Shown here: one piece after another, positions 1-5,585 of the stretch
Position numbering within the stretch: the stretch's first letter is position 1
Layout of the letters: each line of letters starts with the position of its first letter
Source: Bryobacterales bacterium
Lineage (GTDB): Bacteria; Acidobacteriota; Terriglobia; Bryobacterales; Bryobacteraceae
DNA: 9,934 nucleotides
NCBI GenBank assembly: GCA_003132905.1
Contig: PKZC01000429.1
Location: 2,810 to 12,743 of the forward strand
Direction of reading: 5' to 3'
Made by a program: the position numbers and the translations under genes
Notes under the pieces: generated by a model
Told to the model about the DNA's origin: nothing
The model's database searches: none
Seen by the model: only the letters and a program-made list of their open reading frames with translations

Positions 1-452
1 TGGCTCAGCGTGGCGTTGTTCTCAGCGGCGCCCTTCAGAAAACCCCAGGGCGTGATGTAAAACTCAAGCGAGCCGGCCCAGGGTTGCGAGACGTCCGCCT
101 GCTGGGCTGTGACCTGCTGGAAGAAGACGCCGGGCATCACCGTAGTTGATCCGCCCGCGCCAATGTTGTTGGTGGTTCCGGTATGCCGGGACGAGGGTGC
201 GGTGAGATCGATCACGCGGACGTAGGTGTTGATCGGCCGCATTGGATCGTGGGTCCCCTTGCAGATCATGTCGGTAGAGTTGGCCCCGCACTGCTGGAAT
301 GCAACGTCTTTGGCCGATCCGGAATACGTGATGGATTGCACATCGCCCAATGCCTTTTGCGCATTGGCGATCACGGTCTTTGCATCCTGCGCGAAGGCGC
401 TCCCGCACAGGAACGCGAGGCAGACTTGGACTAAAGCAACTTTCTTGAGCAC
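1..452 (-). CDS. Exported protein, probable N-terminal part of an MBL-fold metallo-hydrolase (3' end outside window)
   Basis: The frame is open for 150 codons from a GTG at 452 and leaves the window at base 1. GTG is chosen because AAGGAG lies 5 bases upstream (complement of 458-463); the nearby ATG (455-457) is in another frame. The product begins with a clear Sec signal peptide (LKK, a hydrophobic stretch, then a likely cut after AFA at residue 21). The mature part starts with a helix (KTVIANAQKALGDVQ) and a strand-rich region with YVRVIDL and an FYITPWGFLKGAAENNATL segment. From memory these resemble the N-terminal domain of exported acidobacterial proteins annotated as MBL-fold metallo-hydrolases, whose metal-binding HxHxDH motif lies further on and is not visible here. 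Cysteines 55 and 64 could form a disulfide. That this is a real exported protein is well supported; the family name is tentative and the active-site domain is unseen. Confidence 0.6.
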   Translation of the reverse strand, partial: MLKKVALVQVCLAFLCGSAFAQDAKTVIANAQKALGDVQSITYSGSAKDVAFQQCGANSTDMICKGTHDPMRPINTYVRVIDLTAPSSRHTGTTNNIGAGGSTTVMPGVFFQQVTAQQADVSQPWAGSLEFYITPWGFLKGAAENNATLS

Positions 453-535
453 AGCATCTCCTTATGAGCGGGATCGCCAGGTGGAAGGGACCCGTCCTGA
501 GTATTTTATATCGAGTCAGGCTATGACTGGGTTGA

Positions 536-664
536 TCAAACTCGTGGCCGTCGGGGGCTGGTCGACTGACATGCGGTAGGGAATGCCTGAGCTTTCGCCA
601 GCGGGTGATGGAGGCGAATCCGTATGTGAGCGATGACCCGGCCAAGTGGAACGATGAACCCTAG
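536..664 (+). pseudogene. Possible orphan C-terminal coding remnant
   Basis: This frame is open from just after a TGA at 533-535 to a TAG at 662-664. Its last part reads like a natural protein tail: CLSFRQRVMEANPYVSDD followed by PAKWNDEP and the stop. The hydrophilic, helix-like composition differs from the arginine- and serine-rich noise of neighbouring frames. There is no plausible start with a ribosome binding site, and the frame just upstream does not continue it, so if real it would be the 3' end of a gene broken by a frameshift or deletion. I do not recognise the family. The call rests only on how the residues look. Confidence 0.2.
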
Positions 665-1052
665 CGCGTTTATCAGGAGTAATTTCCGACAAAGCCATCT
701 TGTGACCGCGCGGACTGTTCGGATCGTTCGGCCCGAACTTCTGCGCTCATCGACAGGCGGCAGGTGCCGCCCCGATGCAGTGACTCATCGGCCGTGAGCG
801 ATCTAAGAGGCAAATTGTTCTGCCTTAGTGAATAGGTATTTCGTACATCGCGCTCGTGGGACCGTGCCGCATTCCGGGGCACTACGTTCGCGAAAACGGC
901 GTCCTCAGAGATCAGTCCTTTGAAGTCGGCATTGCAACTGGAATCATGGATGCTTCCATCTGCGGCCGGTTCCAGAATGCTGGTGCGTTTTTCAGGACCT
1001 ATCCTGCCGTGACGCTGCGAACCACGGCCGCTGAAGCCCACAAGTCGTCGCC

Positions 1053-1068
1053 GCCGGCTAAAGCCGGC
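1053..1068. repeat. REP-like perfect palindrome GCCGGC-TAAA-GCCGGC
   Basis: GCCGGCTAAAGCCGGC forms a 6-bp perfect stem with a TAAA loop. It lies 44 bases past the stop of the membrane protein gene that ends at 1113 on the minus strand. There is no T tract on either side, so it is not a standard intrinsic terminator. Palindromes with the core GGCTAAAGCC are, to my recollection, scattered between genes in several soil bacteria including Acidobacteria. A REP-like role in stabilising or ending the transcript is therefore plausible. Only one copy is present here. Confidence 0.4.
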
Positions 1069-1112
1069 CGGAACGAAAGTCGTTGATGAACACCCGTCGT
1101 GCGTCAGTGCGC

Positions 1113-2222
1113 TTAGTGTGCGCGTATGTGCTCGAAAAAGCAGCCCTTGAAGTTTAAGGCCGCTCCGCGTGCTGGCAGCCTGAAACGGCCCGTCAAAACC
1201 GTCGCCGAGGACGGCGCCAGTGCAATGATCACCGGTCCGGAAATCTCGACCGGCAGGACGGCAGCCTTGGGGTCGAGCAGGCTCGTGCCTTTCTCTAGGA
1301 TATGGATCTTCAAGTCACTAATGTCGATGAGGAGCGGCTTCTGCGTAGGGTTTGAAATCCCAGCTGAGAATGTTCCGGTGCGATCACCGACATCGGCGCA
1401 CGCGACCGGCGAAGGTTCAATGTCAGGAGAGGGCTGGAAGTCCGGACCGAAGGGCATCTTCCGGTCGTCGTCATGCGGTTTCATCTCTGAGAGCGTTTGG
1501 GGAATATCGAGAACCGTGAAGTCTTGAACTGGCAGACGCACCAGTATCGTAAGAAAGGCGAGAGGCAGGAACACGGCGGCACGCTCCAGCCTCGGGCGCC
1601 ACTTCGTGGGCCGCTTGGGAAGACCTCCGGAGGTCTCCTTTCGTTTGGCGATCGGTATCCCCGCGAGGGTAACCGCAGTCCCGATTAGAGGGAGCCCCGC
1701 AAGCAGCTCAAGGCTTGTATTGATCCACCAAGGCTCGACCGGAAACTTGTATCCGACTGGCGCCGCCCGAAAGATTGTATGTGTCTGCCAGCGCCACTCC
1801 AGTGCTATAAAAAAGATGCCCGCAATGGCGACACTGGCGGCGTATCGCAACATAGCCCGAGCGCGCTCACGACGACGACCAGGTCGCCACCCCAACCATG
1901 TAGCTAGGTTGATCGTCGTGTCGGTCGAAAGCAGCAATGCGAATGCGTAGATCAGCCAAGACACTATGTCCTCGCCACGACTGTGGATCATGCCGGAGAC
2001 TTGGCCCGGGAAGAGAACCGATGTGATGGAGAGAAGGCTTGAAGACACAAACAAGGCCGTCAGAGGCTGAAGGCTGGATTTGCAAACATATGCTCGCAAG
2101 GAGCCATAGAGTGGCGATCGGATCACCAGCCAAAAGGTTCCGAGAGTGCGATAGAGGAACCCGACTAGGCTGTTGATCAACGTCTCGATCAGTTGCGGAA
2201 AGTCTGCCAAATCCTTCAGCAT
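1113..2222 (-). CDS. Five-helix integral membrane protein with C-terminal extracytoplasmic domain, function unknown
   Basis: This 369-residue protein starts at an ATG preceded by GAGGGG six bases upstream. Hydrophobic segments lie at about residues 54-71, 86-108, 125-143, 172-192 and 213-231. The loops after helices 2 and 4 are rich in Arg/Lys (GRRRERAR at 115-122; KRKETSGG to RLER at 193-214). By the positive-inside rule the N terminus is cytoplasmic and the last 138 residues face outward. That tail begins with an acidic, proline-rich linker (about 245-272) and then looks strand-rich, with alternating hydrophobic residues and NPTQKPLLIDISDL. Cysteines 274 and 361 bracket it and could form a disulfide. 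I recognise no family. The gene stands alone, with long non-coding stretches on both sides. Hypothetical, but very likely real given the length, topology and ribosome binding site. Confidence 0.8.
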   Translation of the reverse strand: MLKDLADFPQLIETLINSLVGFLYRTLGTFWLVIRSPLYGSLRAYVCKSSLQPLTALFVSSSLLSITSVLFPGQVSGMIHSRGEDIVSWLIYAFALLLSTDTTINLATWLGWRPGRRRERARAMLRYAASVAIAGIFFIALEWRWQTHTIFRAAPVGYKFPVEPWWINTSLELLAGLPLIGTAVTLAGIPIAKRKETSGGLPKRPTKWRPRLERAAVFLPLAFLTILVRLPVQDFTVLDIPQTLSEMKPHDDDRKMPFGPDFQPSPDIEPSPVACADVGDRTGTFSAGISNPTQKPLLIDISDLKIHILEKGTSLLDPKAAVLPVEISGPVIIALAPSSATVLTGRFRLPARGAALNFKGCFFEHIRAH

Positions 2223-2247
2223 CGGTTCCCCTCAAGAACCTTAGCCT

Positions 2248-2271
2248 ACCATTCAATGGTTGACTATTTTA
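2248..2271 (-). promoter_or_regulatory. Possible -10 box and operator-like palindrome upstream of the membrane protein gene
   Basis: ACCATTCAATGGT (2248-2260) is a perfect 6-bp inverted repeat with a single central base. On the minus strand a TAAAAT (complement of 2266-2271) lies just upstream and could be a -10 box, which would place the palindrome over the transcription start about 26 bases before the start codon at 2222. No good -35 is present at 16-18 bases. Operator is an inference from position and symmetry only. Confidence 0.25.
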
Positions 2272-2430
2272 GCTACCGATTAGGATGAGAACGCCGAAAA
2301 ACATCGTTGCGGCTAGTTTCCTCCCCAAGCACCATTTGGAATTCCGTTCTCGAGCCGCGCGGATTCGTGGTCGGGCGTCGGCTTATTTCCAGCAATCTCC
2401 AGCGAATCGGAGCTCAATTGTCGCTAACAG

Positions 2431-2544
2431 GCCAATGCACTCATCGACGTCCTTGGCCCCAACAGGGACCAGTCCTCATAACCGGGCTTCGCTTGAGTGG
2501 AGTTCAGTTTTAATGAGCGCATCATCGCCAATGTGCTCATCGAT
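2431..2544. repeat. Degenerate direct repeat, two 18-base copies 96 bases apart
   Basis: The sequence gccaatgcactcatcgac at 2431-2448 recurs as gccaatgtgctcatcgat at 2527-2544, matching at 15 of 18 positions. The offset of 96 bases is a multiple of three. In the frame of the second copy both read A-N-x-L-I-D, but copy 1 has a stop (TAA) just before it. This could be the trace of a duplicated, decayed coding segment or chance. Confidence 0.25.
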
Positions 2545-2944
2545 ATTGGATTAGCACCGATAGGTCGGCTTGTGTCCGCCATCCGAGTACCCGGCACTTC
2601 CGTATGCCGTCCGTGGGTTGGAATTTTACGGCCATCGAATCAACTGGTCGGGCATTGTGCGTCAAACGCGCAACGGCAGACGATCGCCGCTGCCTCATCC
2701 CGACTGAAGTGCATCACAGGCAAACCCGATCCATCGCTTCGGTAGATTGACCGCGCACCGAGGTTTCCGTTCCCAGCTTCGTCAGCGATGTGGCACGATA
2801 CTTGTCGAGCCAAAAGCGGCATGGCTGCACGTCAACTTTGACGTGCCAGAATCGCCTGAGTCGAGCGACGTGCTGACCAAACCAGAGTCGTGGTTCCTTT
2901 TGGGCCGAGGATTGCTCTACTGCTTGAGCAGGAGGCTGTAAGTC

Positions 2945-3226
2945 ATGAACCTGATTCCGTACGTTGTCCTTTGGTCTTTTCTCGCTGTGGCTGTACTGGG
3001 GCTTGCGCTGTACAGGAAGGTGCTGACCTTTCACGGAGACGATGAGTTTCTTCACCTGTCCGCCAGCGAGGAGAAACTGATTCCTCATCAGGTTACGCTC
3101 GCTCGCAAACTGGATTTTGTAGATCGCTGGGGTAAGAGTCTGACGGTGTGCTGCGCTGTCTTCGGAATCTTGATCGCTGCTATGTTTCTAATCCTGACAT
3201 GGCAAGCGAGCTTGCAGATCAAGTAG
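2945..3226 (+). CDS. Small two-helix membrane protein, hypothetical
   Basis: This 93-residue protein starts at an ATG with a perfect AGGAGG (2930-2935) nine bases upstream, which decides the start. Helix 1 spans about residues 5-23 and helix 2 about 66-86. The 40-residue loop between them is charged (YRK, then GDDEFLHLSASEEKLIPHQ). Basic residues right after helix 1 put the loop in the cytoplasm, with both ends outside. From memory, similar small proteins with the opening MNLIPY-LW and a DRWGK-LT segment occur in acidobacterial genomes without assigned function. It is followed by a terminator-like hairpin, so it appears to be its own transcription unit rather than part of the cytochrome operon 340 bases on. 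Confidence 0.8.
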   Translation: MNLIPYVVLWSFLAVAVLGLALYRKVLTFHGDDEFLHLSASEEKLIPHQVTLARKLDFVDRWGKSLTVCCAVFGILIAAMFLILTWQASLQIK

Positions 3227-3568
3227 GCGGTCCCGGCGCTGCGTAAAACAGCGCATTCCAGTCCGTTCTCTTTCGTCCAAACCCGCGCCGAGCTTAACGC
3301 TCGCAATCGCGGGTTTTCCTTGCTCAGATCAGGCCAAATTGCCCCTCCAGCCTCCATCGCTGTGCTCCTGAAGGCCAGGCTCTCAAAATATCAAAAACGA
3401 TCGGCTTCATGGTCGTGTCTAGCTCTGCCTGGAACCTCTGCGTCACAGTACGCACCCTAGCCTGCGGACTATAGCTCAGAACTAGGGCCCATTCTTTGAA
3501 ACGCACGCCAGGGCCGATGTTCCGCATTGGCTCAGGGATTGCACAGTGCTCCCGCGGAGGTAAAGACC
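3227..3568. other. Intergenic region with terminator, no gene seen
   Basis: The 342 bases between the small membrane protein and the cytochrome contain two hairpins near the left end. One is GCGCTG-CGTAAAA-CAGCGC (3236-3254), without a T tract. The other is the stronger terminator-like structure at 3279-3317. The rest has no recognisable gene. Minus-strand frames here (3088-3357, 3324-3617) overlap the real plus-strand genes and look like shadows. The promoter of the cytochrome unit should lie here, but I cannot point to convincing -35/-10 boxes. Confidence 0.5.
3279..3320 (+). terminator. Probable intrinsic terminator after the small membrane protein gene
   Basis: AAACCCGCG (3279-3287) pairs perfectly with CGCGGGTTT (3308-3316). 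The loop itself contains a 5-bp hairpin, CGAGC-TTAAC-GCTCG (3289-3303). The right arm runs into TTTTCCTT. The A-rich left flank also makes it potentially active in the other direction. It lies about 50 bases past the stop at 3226. Confidence 0.5.
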
Positions 3569-4108
3569 ATGCGAAAGGGCCTGTACATTCTGGTTGTTTC
3601 AGCCTTGAGCCTGCCAACGGTTCAGGCGCAAGAGAAGACCGCTCCTACGCCGCAGATCGAGCGTGGGCGGGAACTCTTCACTCACGCAAAGAAAGGCGTG
3701 GCCTGCAAGACCTGTCACTCGCTGGGGGGCGTTGGAACGGCCATTGGGCCGAACCTGACCAACATGGCTTCCAACGGCAGCGTCCACAGTATTGTCATGA
3801 CCATGCATATGACCATGACCGAGCACGTCTACCGTGTAAAGACCACCACCTACAGCTTTCCGGGAATACTCAAGCAAAAGTACGCGGACATGTCCGAATA
3901 TTACGACCTGAGCGAAATCCCGCCCGTGTTACGTGTGCTGCATGCGAATCAGATTGTTTCGCTGGAACGCGACGATAAGTGGAGGCATCCACCTTCCATG
4001 GCCAACTACACGGCGCAGGAACTGGCCGATGTAATTTCGTTCTTAAAGTTTGCCGCCACGGGAACGCAACAGGAGATCGCCGTCACCGATGTCGACCCTA
4101 AATGGTAG
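3569..4108 (+). CDS. Exported monohaem c-type cytochrome
   Basis: The product is 179 residues, starting at ATG 3569. This start is chosen over ATG 3527 because GGAGG (3556-3560) lies eight bases upstream and it places a textbook signal peptide at the N terminus (MRKGLYILVV, cut after VQA at residue 20). The haem site is CKTCH (46-50), followed by the GPNL motif (60-63). The likely axial Met is M144 in PPSMANYT, just before a C-terminal helix (ELADVISFLKF), the usual end of class I cytochrome domains. About 75 residues separate GPNL from that motif and contain a strand-rich segment ending LRVLHANQIVSLERDD. This layout resembles the putative haem-binding domain of PVC/Acidobacteria proteins (TIGR02603-like). 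The inserted part begins with a Met/His-rich run, MTMHMTMTEH (77-86). It probably carries electrons in the periplasm; partners are unknown. Its stop overlaps the radical SAM gene. Confidence 0.88.
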   Translation: MRKGLYILVVSALSLPTVQAQEKTAPTPQIERGRELFTHAKKGVACKTCHSLGGVGTAIGPNLTNMASNGSVHSIVMTMHMTMTEHVYRVKTTTYSFPGILKQKYADMSEYYDLSEIPPVLRVLHANQIVSLERDDKWRHPPSMANYTAQELADVISFLKFAATGTQQEIAVTDVDPKW

Positions 4109-5250
4109 ATGAGCGCGCAATGCCGGATATGCCAAAGGCGGGACCACACGCATCATCGCACGCAACCTCGCATCACTCGCCCCGCGATTACGCGCGGACG
4201 CCGCTGAACGTTTATTGGGAAATGACGCAGGCCTGCGCGCTGGCCTGTCGTCATTGCCGGGCGGAGGCTTTGTCCGCGCCGCATCCCATGGAATTGACGT
4301 TCGACGAGGGCGTCGATTTTCTGAAGCAGATTCCCGAATTCGGCCATCCTTTACCACAGTTGATCCTGACGGGAGGCGACCCTCTAGCCAGAAGCGATCT
4401 GTTCGATTTGATTGACGAAGCGCGCCAACTGGGGATTAGTGTTTCCATCACGCCCGCCGCCACCGCGGCGCTTGTCCGCGACGTGTTGGTGCGGCTCAAG
4501 GAACACTCCGTGGAAGGGCTGGGTCTTAGCCTGGATGGCTCGACCAGCGAGCTCCACGATTCAATTCGCGGCGTTCCCGGCACGTTCGCCCGCACCATCC
4601 AAGCGATGCGTTGGGCGCAAGAGCTCCTTATGCCGGTGCAAGTGAACACACTCGTGTCGGCTGAGACGGCTGGCGACTTACCGGCCATCTATGAGCTATT
4701 GAAGCCGATGGGCGTGGCGCGCTGGAGCCTGTTCTTCCTGATTTCGGTGGGGCGCGGGAAGGTGCTGCAGCCCCTCTCACCGGAGGACAGTGAAAAGCTG
4801 ATGAAGTGGGTGTACACAACCTCCAATAACGCGCCCTTCATAGTCGCCACTACTGAAGCGCCTTCCTACAGGCGCGTGGTTCTTGAACAGACGCGTGCGC
4901 AAGGAATGACGGGGGAGCAGATCAAACGCAGCGGAGCCACGAGGGGATTTGGCATTCGCGACGGCCACGGCGTCGTATTTGTTTCGAACACGGGCGACAT
5001 TTGCCCGGCAGGATTTCTTCCGTTGGGTGCTGGTAACGTCCGCAAAGACCGGCTGGTAGACGTTTACCGCAACGCGCCTTTATTTCGCGCGTTGCACGAT
5101 CCGGCGCAATTTGAAGGACGTTGCGGGGTGTGCGAATTCAATGCGTTGTGCGGCGGCTCTCGCGCCCGCGCTTTTGCGGCCACCGGAAATCCGTGCGCTT
5201 CAGACCCCCTGTGCATCTATGAACCACGAGAGGGGCGTTCCGTTCAGTGA
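4102..5250 (+). CDS. Radical SAM/SPASM domain enzyme (TIGR04053-like)
   Basis: The protein has 382 residues. CALACRHC (45-52) gives the CxxxCxxC site for the SAM-cleaving 4Fe-4S cluster, and GGDPL (91-95) is the usual SAM-contacting motif. A C-terminal SPASM-type region holds more cysteines (C301 in GDICPAG, then C341, C344, C350, C365, C371), expected to bind one or two auxiliary clusters. The opening LNVYWEMTQACALACRHC and the spacing fit the radical SAM/SPASM family TIGR04053, related by fold to haem-modifying (NirJ, AhbC/AhbD) and peptide-modifying enzymes. The substrate is unknown. The first 30 residues include a His/Ser-rich stretch, HASSHATSHH. The ATG at 4102 overlaps the cytochrome stop by 7 bases with no clear ribosome binding site, suggesting translational coupling; the in-frame ATG at 4120 is an alternative. 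No export signal, so cytoplasmic. Confidence 0.88.
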   Translation: MVDERAMPDMPKAGPHASSHATSHHSPRDYARTPLNVYWEMTQACALACRHCRAEALSAPHPMELTFDEGVDFLKQIPEFGHPLPQLILTGGDPLARSDLFDLIDEARQLGISVSITPAATAALVRDVLVRLKEHSVEGLGLSLDGSTSELHDSIRGVPGTFARTIQAMRWAQELLMPVQVNTLVSAETAGDLPAIYELLKPMGVARWSLFFLISVGRGKVLQPLSPEDSEKLMKWVYTTSNNAPFIVATTEAPSYRRVVLEQTRAQGMTGEQIKRSGATRGFGIRDGHGVVFVSNTGDICPAGFLPLGAGNVRKDRLVDVYRNAPLFRALHDPAQFEGRCGVCEFNALCGGSRARAFAATGNPCASDPLCIYEPREGRSVQ

Positions 5251-5350
5251 AGCCCAGAGGCCGCGTCCTAACCGCCGCCGAGAGCTTTGATTAACGCTCG
5301 CCACCATTTGCGGCGCAACGGCGATCAGGCGGGCATGTGATTCGTGGAAG

Positions 5351-5383
5351 CTCAGCCACCATCGGGTGCTGAGTTTGCTTTTC
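5351..5383 (+). terminator. Probable intrinsic terminator of the cytochrome/radical SAM unit
   Basis: CTCAGCCACC (5351-5360) pairs with GGTGCTGAG (5365-5373), with one bulged C and an ATCG loop. The tract TTTGCTTTTC follows directly. It lies 100 bases past the radical SAM stop. Confidence 0.5.
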
Positions 5384-5554
5384 ATCTCCGCCCAGGAACT
5401 GAATGAGGAAAGCGGCGAACTCTTTGGTCGCACACTACGGCGCTCATGGAAGCGATTGTGCTCTCCGGCGTTACTCGCCAGGGATCATTCAGGGGTTCCC
5501 AGTGGATCGTCGGCCACCGATTCGAATCCTCACCTATTCGCTGCCGCAGGTTGG

Positions 5555-5575
5555 AATTTAACGATCCGACGATCG
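5555..5575 (-). terminator. Weak possible terminator after the ankyrin gene
   Basis: Reading the minus strand, CGATC-GTCG-GATCG (complement of 5562-5575) forms a short 5-bp hairpin 10 bases past the ankyrin stop. It is followed by TTAAATT. The stem is short and the tract not all T, so this is tentative. Confidence 0.3.
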
Positions 5576-5585
5576 ATTGCTAAGG

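Larger units (their letters stand above)
453..1112. other. Gene-poor region, about 660 bases
   Basis: No convincing complete gene is seen. Frames open in this stretch lack a ribosome binding site and mutually overlap (for example 673-1041 minus and 856-1086 plus), and none gives a product I recognise. Three things can be picked out. A TATAAAAT-like sequence on the minus strand (complement of 503-510) sits about 50 bases upstream of the 452 start and could be its -10 box, but no good -35 is at the right distance. A short coding-like tail ends at 664. A perfect GCCGGC hairpin lies at 1053-1068. The region may contain decayed genes, but I cannot name them. Confidence 0.5.
2223..2944. other. Long intergenic region between divergent genes, about 720 bases
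   Basis: No gene is supported here. Open frames of 60-90 codons occur on both strands (for example 2285-2554, 2497-2745 and 2747-2941 plus) but have TTG or GTG starts or no ribosome binding site. The region carries the leader of the minus-strand membrane protein gene, with a palindrome at 2248-2260, and the leader of the plus-strand gene starting at 2945, where AGGAGG (2930-2935) is the ribosome binding site. A degenerate direct repeat lies at 2431/2527. The 2747-2941 frame ends in TAA three bases before, and in frame with, the ATG at 2945. The rest may be decayed coding sequence that I cannot identify. Confidence 0.5.
5251..5585. other. Intergenic region between convergent genes
   Basis: These 335 bases separate the plus-strand radical SAM gene from the end of the minus-strand ankyrin gene. 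They hold a terminator-like hairpin for each direction (5351-5383 and 5555-5575). Short frames in between (5200-5433 minus, 5366-5743 plus) have no ribosome binding site and overlap real genes. No RNA gene is apparent. Confidence 0.6.

Noticed and set aside
673..1041. A 122-codon minus-strand frame and an overlapping plus-strand frame (856-1086).
   Set aside because: Neither has a ribosome binding site or a recognisable domain. Frames on both strands look equally plausible, so no strand can be preferred.
3236..3254. GCGCTG/CAGCGC hairpin as terminator of the small membrane protein gene.
   Set aside because: No T tract follows. The hairpin at 3279-3317 is longer and runs into TTTT, so it is the better candidate.
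3461..3500. ACTATAGCTCAG looks like the start of a tRNA (acceptor end plus D arm).
   Set aside because: The D arm does not close, and no anticodon or T arm follows at the right distance.
5500..5545. CGATTCGAATCC resembles the T arm of a tRNA.
   Set aside because: GATTCGAATC is simply a palindrome. No matching acceptor stem, anticodon arm or D arm can be folded around it on either strand.
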